DNA of 39,578 bases, taken from positions 1 through 39,578 of the forward strand of contig NZ_LR733524.1 in NCBI RefSeq assembly GCF_902506145.1. The letters are read 5' to 3'. Under the pieces are notes generated by a model. That model did not search any database, was not told the DNA's origin, and worked only from the letters and a program-made list of their open reading frames with translations. Each line of letters starts with the position of its first letter. Position 1 is the first letter of the stretch. This DNA comes from Burkholderia sp. 8Y (lineage in GTDB: Bacteria; Pseudomonadota; Gammaproteobacteria; Burkholderiales; Burkholderiaceae). Shown here in pieces: positions 31,296 to 39,243 of the stretch. Made by a program: the position numbers and the translations under genes.

Positions 31296-33107
31296 ATGTA
31301 TTCAAAGATCGTATCCGTCCTGTTCTACATGTTCTTCACCTGCGTGATCTTCAATCCGCAGATCAACGGCGCGACGATCTATTTCTATCTGTTCATCCCG
31401 TTCCTGGACCCGAAGTTCGTGCGGTTCCTCACGGCGACGGTTCGCCACTGGAGCGTTCCGTTGGTGCTGGCCGTGGCGGTCAGTCTTCTGGGTTCGCCGA
31501 GCGTCGCGGCGCGTGTCGTCTCCATCGCCATCTGCATCGGCTATCTGATGTACACCATGGGCCGGCGCATCAGCTATCTGCATCACTGGATGGGTATCAA
31601 CATCGTCTTCGCGATGGTGCAGTTCGTGCTCTATTACGTCGACAAGGGCCTCGCCTGGCAACTCGGTCCGACGCAGTTGGCGGAGACCATCTGGGGCCCC
31701 TATGCGACGCGCACCTACACGAACTTCTTCGAGATTTTCTACTTCGCCCGCGTGTCCGGTTTCTCGCGGGAAGCCGGCTTCTTCTCGTCGCTGCTCGTCG
31801 CCTCGCTGATTGCTTATCTGTTGACCGAGAAGGTCAACAAGAAGGTCGTCGCGCTCTACGCCGTCGGCCTCTTTATCTCCTTCTCGAAGTCTTCGCTGAT
31901 TCTCTTCATCTTCCTCGCCCTGTTTCCGCTGCGTCACAAGCTGCGGCTCATTCATCCGCTCGTGATTCTCACGGCGTTCATCGGCGTGGTCGGGCTGATC
32001 GCGGTTTATCTCGGCAACCACGCGTTCTTCGGATCGACGACATTCGCGCACCGCCTCGGCGGATACCCTTTCCTGCTCGACGCCAGACTCGAGGACCTGC
32101 TGGCAGGCGTCACCGCCGACGACGTCCGCTCGCATTACATGTACATGCCGTCCCTGCGCCTCGTCGAAACGGAGATCGCCGCCGGCATTCCGTTCGCCGG
32201 CCTGCCCGCGAGCGTCGCGGACATGGGGCTTTTCAGCGCGTTGCTGCTCTTCGGCGTGGTCGCGTTCACCGCGAGCGATGGCTTCGTCATGTTGCTGCTG
32301 CTTCTGCTCACCTCGACGGTCAGCATCACCACCGTGACGTCGTTCGTGCCGATCGCCTACCTGATCCTCTACTGGCCGCGATTCGCGGCGTATCGCCAAA
32401 AGCGCACGTGGTTCATGCAGGAGAGCTTCGCGCTGACGCCGATAGAACGATTCGGCTTCGGCCGGGCGAAGCGCATGCGGCTCGCGGGCGCGCCGTGGCG
32501 GCGCAAGCTGCTCGTCGTGACGGGGCCGGCGTCGAGGTCGGGAAAAACTTTCGTGGCGGCGAATCTCGCAGGCGTGAATGCCCGTGCCGGCAAGCGCGTG
32601 CTGCTCATCGACGGCGACTTGCGGCGCGGCCGCATGGCGTATTTGTTCGGAATATCGGGTAGCGCGGGGCTCGCGCAAGTGCTGGATGGCATCGTGGACG
32701 TCGATCGCGTGATCCGCTCGGTCGGCGCCTCTGGCGTGGACGTGATTCCCGCTGGCGGCATGCCCGCCGATCCGGTGGAACTGCTCTCGAACGGTCGCCT
32801 GCCGCGCCTGATACAGCAAGTCGCGCCGCATTACGACCTCATCATCATCGACACCCCGCCGGTGCTGTCGGTCGATGATGCAAGCCTGGTCGCGGCGCTC
32901 GGCGGCTCGACGGTGCTCGTCGCGCAACCGGGCCGGCGCAGCGAGGACGAACTCGAAGAGGCGTTCAGACAGCTCGATCAGGTCGGCGCGCATGTCGTCG
33001 GCGTCGTCTTCAACAACGGCATGGGGCGTCCCGCCGGAGAGCGCACGACGCGCGCTTACCCCGGCGGCTATGCAGCGCGGCGCCGGCGGCCTTCCGTTTC
33101 GTATTGA
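31296..33107 (+). CDS. Wzy-like polysaccharide polymerase fused to a BY-kinase (CpsD/Wzc-type) ATPase domain
   Basis: The product has 603 residues in one uninterrupted frame; GAGGAA precedes the start. Residues 1-365 form a polytopic membrane protein of the O-antigen polymerase/ligase kind with about ten helices, SREAGFFSSLLVAS near 157, SFSKSSLILFIF near 195, a periplasmic loop with LRLVETEIAAGIPFAGLPAS near 287, and a last helix ending at about 360. After a linker of about 40 residues the rest is a BY-kinase core: Walker A GPASRSGKT (410-418), Walker A' VLLIDGDLRRG (435-445), Walker B LIIIDTPP (515-522), and a tail with Tyr588, Tyr592 and Tyr603. The usual E-x2-R-x2-R oligomerisation helix before the P-loop is not evident. 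Polymerases and BY-kinases are normally separate proteins. The kinase half is clearly related to that of the gene at 23932. Confidence 0.88.
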   Translation: MYSKIVSVLFYMFFTCVIFNPQINGATIYFYLFIPFLDPKFVRFLTATVRHWSVPLVLAVAVSLLGSPSVAARVVSIAICIGYLMYTMGRRISYLHHWMGINIVFAMVQFVLYYVDKGLAWQLGPTQLAETIWGPYATRTYTNFFEIFYFARVSGFSREAGFFSSLLVASLIAYLLTEKVNKKVVALYAVGLFISFSKSSLILFIFLALFPLRHKLRLIHPLVILTAFIGVVGLIAVYLGNHAFFGSTTFAHRLGGYPFLLDARLEDLLAGVTADDVRSHYMYMPSLRLVETEIAAGIPFAGLPASVADMGLFSALLLFGVVAFTASDGFVMLLLLLLTSTVSITTVTSFVPIAYLILYWPRFAAYRQKRTWFMQESFALTPIERFGFGRAKRMRLAGAPWRRKLLVVTGPASRSGKTFVAANLAGVNARAGKRVLLIDGDLRRGRMAYLFGISGSAGLAQVLDGIVDVDRVIRSVGASGVDVIPAGGMPADPVELLSNGRLPRLIQQVAPHYDLIIIDTPPVLSVDDASLVAALGGSTVLVAQPGRRSEDELEEAFRQLDQVGAHVVGVVFNNGMGRPAGERTTRAYPGGYAARRRRPSVSY

Positions 33108-33134
33108 GTTCTGGACCGCCGCAAACGACGGCGT

Positions 33135-34334
33135 CTACTTCGATCTCGCCACGGCAATGAGATCGACGAAGAACGCAACCGCGAGCGCCGAGGCGCCGAT
33201 CATGAACAACAGGCGATAGTCACCGCCGCTCGCTGAGAACAAAAACGAAAGTCCATACGCGGCGACGGCCTGCATGACGGCGAAGCTCGTGGTCGCGGTG
33301 CGCCACGCGCCCTTCTGCGCGGCGGGATGATGCGCGAGCAGTTCGTTCACGCGTCCGAGCACGAGCGGCACGATGCCGGGCGTGAACGCGCCGACCATCA
33401 CGCTCGACACCATCAGCAACGCGGCGTTCGACCCGAGCGCAGGCAACGCGACCGCCGCAAACTGAAGCAGCAACGCGACACGCAGCGCCCGGCCGAAGCC
33501 CGCGCGATCCGCGAGATGCCCGGCGAGCAACGGCCCGATCATCGCGCCGAGGCCATACAGCACCCAATATTGCGCGCCGGCATCGACGCCTTTGCCGAGG
33601 CCGCGCGCCACGTAATCGACGAGAAAGATCATGTGCGGCACGAGACCGACCGCATTCAGAGCGTACTCGACGAAAAGCGCACCCAACGTGATCGTCGACG
33701 TTTTCGGGCGCGCTGGAGCATGCGTCGCAGCGGGCGCGGGTGCTGCGTCGGCGGGCCATCCGTTCCATGCGACGACGGTGAGCAGGAGCGACACCACGGC
33801 GAGCCCGAGCCACGTTTGTTCGAGGCCCTGACGCAGCAGAAGCGGCACGATGGTCCCCGAAGCGGCGACGCCCATCCCGATGCCGGTGAAGATCACGCCG
33901 CCCGCGAAGCCGCGCCGCGACGGTGCGACGTGCGCGAGGATCGTCGGCGCGGCCAGCACCATCAGCGCGCCGCCCGACACGCCGGATGCGAAGCGCCACG
34001 CGAAGAACCACAGGAACGAAACAGGAAACGCGCACGCGACGAACGCAATCGTGGCGAGCAGCATCATCGCGCGCAGGACGGTCGCGGCGCGCGCGTGGCG
34101 CGTGAGCGTGCCGGCCATGAGCGCGCCCGCCAGATACCCGCCGAGGTTGGCCGCGCCGAGATAGGCCGCCGTGGAAGGCGCGAACCAGTGCGCGCCGATG
34201 ATCGCGGGCAAGAGCGGCGTGTAGGCAAAGCGCGCGAGTCCGATGCCGACGAGACTCGCGCTTGCGCCCGCAAGCATGCCGCGCCACGGTTGAAACGTCG
34301 CGGGCGCGGACTGATTCGAGACTGCGTATCGCAT
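33135..34334 (-). CDS. MFS transporter, YbfB/YjiJ family
   Basis: The product has 399 residues and about twelve membrane segments. The opening helix with GIGLARFAYTPLLPAI, then YLGAANLGGYLAGAL and RFASGVSGGALMVLAAP, is characteristic of the YbfB/YjiJ branch, whose substrates are mostly unknown. The start at 34334 directly follows GGAGGCAGT, so the ribosome-binding site is strong in sequence but lies in one arm of a perfect hairpin (34335-34361). It lies 102 bases downstream of a LysR gene on the same strand, which is probably its regulator. It is convergent with the Wzy fusion and is unlikely to be part of EPS synthesis. Confidence 0.88.
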   Translation of the reverse strand: MRYAVSNQSAPATFQPWRGMLAGASASLVGIGLARFAYTPLLPAIIGAHWFAPSTAAYLGAANLGGYLAGALMAGTLTRHARAATVLRAMMLLATIAFVACAFPVSFLWFFAWRFASGVSGGALMVLAAPTILAHVAPSRRGFAGGVIFTGIGMGVAASGTIVPLLLRQGLEQTWLGLAVVSLLLTVVAWNGWPADAAPAPAATHAPARPKTSTITLGALFVEYALNAVGLVPHMIFLVDYVARGLGKGVDAGAQYWVLYGLGAMIGPLLAGHLADRAGFGRALRVALLLQFAAVALPALGSNAALLMVSSVMVGAFTPGIVPLVLGRVNELLAHHPAAQKGAWRTATTSFAVMQAVAAYGLSFLFSASGGDYRLLFMIGASALAVAFFVDLIAVARSK

Positions 34335-34361
34335 ACTGCCTCCGATGTCGATGGAGGCAGT
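34335..34361 (-). promoter_or_regulatory. Hairpin sequestering the MFS gene ribosome-binding site
   Basis: ACTGCCTCC and GGAGGCAGT (34335-34343 and 34353-34361) are perfect 9-base complements around a 9-base loop. The arm next to the start codon contains the GGAGG Shine-Dalgarno. In the mRNA the stem would mask ribosome binding. The same dyad could instead be a protein-binding site in DNA. Confidence 0.65.
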
Positions 34362-34436
34362 GTAGGTCGTATCGTTTCGTGGGTGAATCGGCGTGTCGCG
34401 GAAGACATTCTTCCGCGAATCGGCGCAATCGGCGCC

Positions 34437-35351
34437 TTAGCCGAGCCGCAGCCGCTTGAAATGACGGCGCAGGCGCGGCGTCGCGAAGTCGATGAAGGCG
34501 CGCACTTTCGGCACTGCGAGCCGCCCTTGCGGCGTCAGCAGATGAACGGGCAGCGGCGCGTGCTCGCGGTCGGCCAAGACGATGCGCAGCGTCTCGTCGT
34601 TCACTTCGCTCGCGATGTGATACGAGAAAAGCCGTGTGAGCCCTTGTCCGTCGACCGCGCACGCCACGGCCGCGCGCACCGTGTTCACGACGAGGCGCGG
34701 CGCGAACTGCACGGCTTGCGCAATGGCCGATCCGCTCGACGCGGGAAAGCTCCACGAATCGAGGCCGAAATGCGTCATCGAGATGATGCGATGCTGCGCG
34801 AGATCGGCGGGCGTTTCGATGGGCGGATGCTTCGCGAGATAGCGCGGCGAAGCGGCCACCACGCGCCGCACGTCGCCGACCGGAATGGCGATGAGCGTCG
34901 AGTCCGCGAGATGCGCGATGCGCAGCGCCACGTCGATGCCTTCGTCGATCAGGCTCACGGGCCGGTCGAGCAATTGCAGACGCACGGAGACGCCCGGAAA
35001 GCGCGCGATGAAGTCATCGAGCATCGGCTGCAACAAGGCTTCGCCCGCCGCGACGGGAGCGGTGATGGTCAACAGACCACGCGGTGCGGCGCGTTCGTCC
35101 GCGATCAGCAGGTCCGCTTCCTCGAGGTCAGTGAGAATGCGCCTGCATGCGGACGCGTAACGCTCGCCCGCCTCGCTGAGTTTGATGGTGCGCGTGGTGC
35201 GATGAAGCAGCGCCGTGCCGGCATGCGCTTCGAGAAAGGCGATCGCGCGGCTGACCGCCGCGGGCGAGCGCCCGAGCCGTCGGCCCGCGCCCGCGAGGCT
35301 GCCTTCGTCGAGCGTGGCGATGAAGACTTTCATCGCGTCGATGCGGTCCAT
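34437..35351 (-). CDS. LysR-family transcriptional regulator (CrgA/YafC-like)
   Basis: The product has 304 residues. The winged helix-turn-helix occupies the first 60 residues (MDRIDAMKVFIATLDEG, then GAGRRLGRSPAAVSRAI), with the MKVFI-LDEGSLAGAGRRLG pattern of the large CrgA-like group. The effector-binding domain follows with the usual PRGLLTITAPVAAGE and DEGIDVALRI blocks. Members often control a nearby transporter or oxidoreductase. Here the MFS gene lies 102 bases downstream on the same strand, which is less common than divergent arrangement. The start at 35351 has only a weak ribosome-binding site. Ligand unknown. Confidence 0.9.
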   Translation of the reverse strand: MDRIDAMKVFIATLDEGSLAGAGRRLGRSPAAVSRAIAFLEAHAGTALLHRTTRTIKLSEAGERYASACRRILTDLEEADLLIADERAAPRGLLTITAPVAAGEALLQPMLDDFIARFPGVSVRLQLLDRPVSLIDEGIDVALRIAHLADSTLIAIPVGDVRRVVAASPRYLAKHPPIETPADLAQHRIISMTHFGLDSWSFPASSGSAIAQAVQFAPRLVVNTVRAAVACAVDGQGLTRLFSYHIASEVNDETLRIVLADREHAPLPVHLLTPQGRLAVPKVRAFIDFATPRLRRHFKRLRLG

Positions 35352-35471
35352 GTCGATGAGCGAAGCTGCGTTTCGATGAGAGCGCCCAGTTCAACGCGGC
35401 GCGATGAAGCGTGCGCGTCGAACGTCCAGACCGCGCAGGCCGCGCGCCATTGCAGCGCGCGGCGGCAAGCA

Positions 35472-36365
35472 CTACGCTTCCGCGCGCAACGGCCCGCGCG
35501 TCATTTGCAGCAGCCGGCCCCATTCATAGTCCACGCTTTCGGGAAGCATCCGCAGGACGCCCGCGCCCGGCGTGAACGTTAGTTCACCGAAGAAAATGTC
35601 GTCGTTGCGCGAATACAGATCCACACGCACGTATTCGAAGTCCTTCGCGAGTGCGCCCGCGACTTCGAGCAACGCATCCAGATTCTTCGGGCGAGGCAAC
35701 GGCGTCTCGCTGCGCACGTATGCGCCGAACGTGATGTCGAGCGGCTTCCAGTTGGCGTCGAAGACATCGCCGCGCGGCGTCTCTCCGAAGCGATCCGAAA
35801 TCACCAGGATGTAGATGGTCTGCTTGCCCGACTTCTCGTTGAATACGTGAAACTTCAGATCGGCCGGCACGACGCCGTTATCGTCGAGAAGCAGCGTCTC
35901 GAAGTACACGCGCGGCTTGATCGCGCGATAGTGCCGCTCGCGTGCGATCTTGTAGAAGTCGGTGGCGAGCCACTCTTGCGCGAGCGCCGCCAGTTCCTCG
36001 AACGTCGTATCCTTCTTGTCCCTCACGACCTTCACGAAGCCGCTGCCGTGGTTCGCTTTCATCACGAACTGATTCGGCAACTGGTCGAAGACGGTCTTCG
36101 TGAACACCGCCGGCTCCGCGATCAACGGAATCAGGTATTGCGGTCCGATTTTTCGGGCGATGAAGTCGCGCACCGCGAGCTTGTCGCTGAGATCCACGTA
36201 GCGCGGGTCCGGGTGCAGACAGCGGCTGAGAATCTGTTCGTTGAAGGTGAGCGGACGCTTGAGATTGGGGAATCGCCCGATCCTGCGGCGATGCACGAAA
36301 CTCAAGAAGACGTCGTCGGGCAGAAAGACTTTTGCGCTGTCAATGAGCCTTTTCGAAAGCGACAT
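35472..36365 (-). CDS. TupA-like ATP-grasp protein (copy 2)
   Basis: The product has 297 residues. The start at 36365 follows CAGGGGG. It aligns end to end with copy 1 at 15737-16624: RLIDSAK versus TLIDGAK at the start, FVMKANHGSGFVKVV, EWLATDFYKIARERHYR, PRVYFETLLLDD, DLKFHVFNE, and YVRVDLYSRNDDIFFGELTFTPGAG, ending in DYEWGRLLQ. The nucleotide-binding Lys and Gly loop and the acidic metal ligands are conserved, so both copies look active. It marks the right edge of the EPS region and lies in the same orientation as copy 1. The C-terminus differs in the last ten residues. It probably attaches an acyl or aminoacyl group to a polysaccharide; the substrate is unknown. Confidence 0.85.
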   Translation of the reverse strand: MSLSKRLIDSAKVFLPDDVFLSFVHRRRIGRFPNLKRPLTFNEQILSRCLHPDPRYVDLSDKLAVRDFIARKIGPQYLIPLIAEPAVFTKTVFDQLPNQFVMKANHGSGFVKVVRDKKDTTFEELAALAQEWLATDFYKIARERHYRAIKPRVYFETLLLDDNGVVPADLKFHVFNEKSGKQTIYILVISDRFGETPRGDVFDANWKPLDITFGAYVRSETPLPRPKNLDALLEVAGALAKDFEYVRVDLYSRNDDIFFGELTFTPGAGVLRMLPESVDYEWGRLLQMTRGPLRAEA

Positions 36366-36942
36366 CCGGTTATCCCCCTGTAAATGTCATGTAATGTTTA
36401 GGCGCGATTCGCGGCCCACGGGTAGCGGGCGCCCTCGGCTTTTTCACCGGTCAGGTGCATCCCGAAATCGTCCCAAGGCAGTCGCCTTGGCACCGTGCGC
36501 CACCGTACACAGCGTCCTATAAACGATTGCTTGCGGATTTTGCTTGTATTAGGCGGCCGAGAAATGCTATTTGGAAGCGGCGATCATTTCGTCGCCTATT
36601 CGCCGCAACGGTTCTTTGCGCGTTGCTCTTGAGCAAGGCGAATTCCCGACGAGCGCGGGCATGAGGTCATGCTTATCGCGTGAAGGCGAAGAAAGGCGCG
36701 GCGATGCGCCGCCCGCCGCTTGAGAGCTTGCGCTTTGGACTCAACGCGAAACATTTAGGTTGTCCAGCTAGCGCAAAGTATCAATTGCGCTCCCTTCAAA
36801 GAACTGCGCGCGACAAGGGCGTTTTTGCAAATATCGCTTGCGCATACTAATGCGAGAACGAAAATCATTCTCGCGTTCCAGCGTCAATATGCGTATTTGC
36901 AGTCGTTTCCAGGCGGCGCGCGGATGCGGAGTCAGTGCGCGC
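36366..36942. other. Gene-poor stretch between the TupA-like gene and the RHH gene
   Basis: No supported gene in 577 bases. It holds several small dyads: CCAAGGC/GCCTTGG at 36473-36490 with a 4-base loop, TTGCTC/GAGCAA at 36623-36636, and GCGGCG/CGCCGC near 36697-36712 followed on the minus strand by TTTCTT. A Fur-like box lies at 36854-36872. A small RNA transcribed leftward from that box is possible but not shown. Confidence 0.5.
36854..36872. promoter_or_regulatory. Fur-box-like dyad
   Basis: GAGAACGAAAATCATTCTC matches 15 of 19 positions of the classic Fur consensus and is itself an inverted repeat (GAGAA/TTCTC). On the minus strand a TTGACG hexamer lies about 12 bases before it, so it would overlap a promoter reading left. 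The nearest gene in that direction is the TupA-like gene, about 490 bases away. Confidence 0.45.
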
Positions 36943-37218
36943 CTAGCCGGCCTGCTCTTCCGAGAGATCGCTGAAAAGATCGGGCGTCGCCTCGACCGCT
37001 TGTTGCCGCCCCTGTAATTTGCCGCCCCGTACCTCGGCGAGGACATCAGGCGACAGCCAGAGCTCTTCCATCGCGCCGATGCCGCGTTCGATCATCTGCT
37101 GCAAAAAGAATGATTGCTTGCGTCCCGTTACTTCCGCCAATAACCGCAACCTCTGCTCGATTGCCGGCTCGACTCGTACCGCGACCACCTTCAACTTGTT
37201 TTCGGCGGTCCTTCTCAA
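36943..37218 (-). CDS. Ribbon-helix-helix DNA-binding protein, antitoxin-like
   Basis: The product has about 91 residues if started at TTG 37218, which is six bases after AGGAG. An ATG at 37290 is possible, but starts further out would run through the terminator at 37342-37378. The central part KVVAVRVEPAIEQRLRLLA (strand and first helix), then GRKQSFFLQQMIERGI (second helix), is the ribbon-helix-helix fold of RelB/CopG-type antitoxins and TraY-like proteins. The tail (TPDLFSDLSEEQAG) is acidic. Downstream on the same strand, where a toxin gene would be expected, nothing coding is visible for over 500 bases, so it is an orphan. It could regulate a distant promoter or be a solitary antitoxin. 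Confidence 0.65.
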   Translation of the reverse strand: MRRTAENKLKVVAVRVEPAIEQRLRLLAEVTGRKQSFFLQQMIERGIGAMEELWLSPDVLAEVRGGKLQGRQQAVEATPDLFSDLSEEQAG

Positions 37219-37341
37219 CTTCTGCTCCTTCGAGGTAAAGCACACACTCAATCGCGCCGCAAAGCGCGAACGCAGCGGTGCTTCTACCATGAAGATCGAG
37301 CGCGTCGCAATGTTTTTTCTCCGCGAGAAGCGTGCATCAAT

Positions 37342-37378
37342 AAAAAACCGCGCAATGCCATCGAGTGACATTGCGCGG
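37342..37378 (-). terminator. Intrinsic terminator of the tannase-family gene
   Basis: CCGCGCAATG at 37348-37357 and CATTGCGCGG at 37369-37378 form a perfect 10-base stem with an 11-base loop. On the minus strand six T follow (complement of 37342-37347). It lies 37 bases after the stop of the gene at 37416. Confidence 0.9.
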
Positions 37379-37415
37379 CAAACACCCGCTTGGAGTTCGA
37401 TCGACAGGCAGAGCC

Positions 37416-39182
37416 TTACGGCGCCGCCACGCCTTGCGTCTTGGGCGTATAAGGCGTGTAGAAGCTCGAACCGGCCCACGCAGGCGCGGCGCCCGTGTAC
37501 AAGGCGGCGCCTTGGGCATAGTTCGCGCCATCGTGCCAGTCGCCGCTGCCGGTGTACTTCGCCACCGCTGGATACGGGTAGACCGGACGCGTTGCGGTGA
37601 CCTTGTTCGTGGAGTCGGTCTGATACGTCATGACGGCATTAGGCGACGAGCCGTGCTCGACCCAGCCGGTGATCTGCGAAACAAGGTCGATGTTCGGAAA
37701 GCCCTCGCCGCCGCCGCAGTGACCCACGCCCGGCACCAGATAAAGACGCGTGAACTCGTTGGCGCTCGCTTCGCCCATCGTGTTCTGCACCGCCTGGTAA
37801 TACGCGATCGTGAAGAGCGGCGAGATGTGCTGGTCCGCCCAGCCGTGCCACAGAATCAGCTTGCCGCCGGCCTTCTTGAAAGCGGACAGGTCGGGATTCG
37901 TCGCGTCGTTCAGTGGATGATTCGCCTGAAGATAGTTCGGATAGAAGCTCGCGTCGCGATAGCCGAAGGTGTCGATGTTCGGCATCGTCGGCGATCCCGT
38001 GAAGATCAGGTTGTACGCGCCGCTCACGATCGTATAGCTGAAGAGACTCGTCACGGAGACGGGTGCGTCCGTCGACTTCGATGTCGGCAATTCGACGCCC
38101 GGCCAGTTCACTTCCGAGCCGTATTGCGGCGAGCCGCCCAGCATACGCGTGCCGGTCGTCGCATCGGTCGGGCCGGCGTAGATCTTCGTCGCCGTCGCGA
38201 CTTCCGCTGGGGTCAGACAGTTGCTCGTGTCGGACGCGCTTGCGCCGCACTGGATCGTCGCCGGATCGAAATGGCAGGCGCGCGGATCGGCGATCAGCCC
38301 GTCAGCCGCGCCCGATTGGCCGCCGCAAGCAGCCACCACCGCCTTGTGCAGAACCGCGGCCTTGTCCGCGTAAAGCACGGCCTTGCCGGCGCTGGTGCCC
38401 GTCGTGCTGTTCGACTCGACGCTCCAGCCGTGATACAGCGAATTCTGGATCTGGAAGTGCGCAGCCGGCGCGCCCGCGACGATGCCGTTATAGTCCGCCG
38501 GATAACGCTGCGCGGCCATCAACGCTTCGCGCCCGCCGTCCGAGCAACCGACGAAGTACGCGTACTTCTGCGCCTGCCCGTAGTAAGTCTGGATCAGCTT
38601 CTTCGCGGCGAGCGTCGTGATGTGCTGGCCGCGATAGGCGAAGTCGGCCTGCTTTTGCGGGTCCGTCGTCCATGATGAATCCTGTCCCGAGTGGCCCATG
38701 TCGGTCGCTGCCGTCACGAAGCCGCCCTGCTGCACGAGCGGACACGTGTAGCTGAAGCTGAAGGAGGTTTGCTTCGTCGGGTCGCTCAGGTTGCCGCATA
38801 GCCCGCCGCAACCGAGTTCGGCAAAACGCTGCGTCCACGAATCGACAGGCAGCGCGACCTCGAACGTATTCGACGGCGCGAGCGTGCCTTTCACCGTGCA
38901 GAAGTTGACCGTCGCGCCGTTGATTGTCGCGGCGGTGACCGTGGCTGAACTAATGGCGCTTCCTGCGCCGCCGATATCGGTGATATCGAGCGAGGCGAGC
39001 TTCGAACAATCGACGACGGGCTTGACGACCGATAACGGCGCACTGCTCGAACTGCCGTTGCTGCTACTGCCACCGCATGCCGCAACCATCGCAACCGCAA
39101 CGCACGCAACGCAGAGCGTCAGCAGCGACACCGCGCCCGCGCGGGCGCGCGTGAATCCCGCAACTAATCTCGTGACTCTCAT
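37416..39182 (-). CDS. Tannase/feruloyl esterase family lipoprotein
   Basis: The product has 588 residues from the start at 39182, chosen because GGAG lies six bases upstream. The signal sequence ends in a lipobox with Cys36 (AMVAAC), so it is probably a lipoprotein. An alpha/beta-hydrolase core carries the nucleophile Ser214 in GCSDGGRE, the Asp in WHGWADQHI and the His in VPGVGHCGGG. The Cys beside the Ser (Cys213) and the Cys after the His form the disulfide typical of the tannase family. Such enzymes split gallate or hydroxycinnamate esters from plant material; some act on polyester monomers. A Ser/Gly-rich linker follows the lipid anchor. A strong terminator follows. It lies 61 bases downstream of a porin gene on the same strand. 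Confidence 0.92.
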   Translation of the reverse strand: MRVTRLVAGFTRARAGAVSLLTLCVACVAVAMVAACGGSSSNGSSSSAPLSVVKPVVDCSKLASLDITDIGGAGSAISSATVTAATINGATVNFCTVKGTLAPSNTFEVALPVDSWTQRFAELGCGGLCGNLSDPTKQTSFSFSYTCPLVQQGGFVTAATDMGHSGQDSSWTTDPQKQADFAYRGQHITTLAAKKLIQTYYGQAQKYAYFVGCSDGGREALMAAQRYPADYNGIVAGAPAAHFQIQNSLYHGWSVESNSTTGTSAGKAVLYADKAAVLHKAVVAACGGQSGAADGLIADPRACHFDPATIQCGASASDTSNCLTPAEVATATKIYAGPTDATTGTRMLGGSPQYGSEVNWPGVELPTSKSTDAPVSVTSLFSYTIVSGAYNLIFTGSPTMPNIDTFGYRDASFYPNYLQANHPLNDATNPDLSAFKKAGGKLILWHGWADQHISPLFTIAYYQAVQNTMGEASANEFTRLYLVPGVGHCGGGEGFPNIDLVSQITGWVEHGSSPNAVMTYQTDSTNKVTATRPVYPYPAVAKYTGSGDWHDGANYAQGAALYTGAAPAWAGSSFYTPYTPKTQGVAAP

Positions 39183-39243
39183 GGTGATCTCCATACTTCA
39201 ATGTTTCGTTGTACGTATTTTGCTTATGAGTCGAACCGCACCA

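Noticed and set aside
31302..32993. 563-codon minus-strand frame opposite the Wzy fusion
   Set aside because: Extremely rich in Arg, Glu, His and Gln with no hydrophobic core; a shadow of the membrane-protein codons.
33220..35582. Long antisense or out-of-frame open frames over the MFS and LysR genes (751 and 511 codons)
   Set aside because: Composition is that of GC-rich shadows and the underlying genes have clear domains.
36768..37046. 92-codon minus-strand frame over the Fur-like box
   Set aside because: Basic, out of frame with the RHH gene and without start signals.
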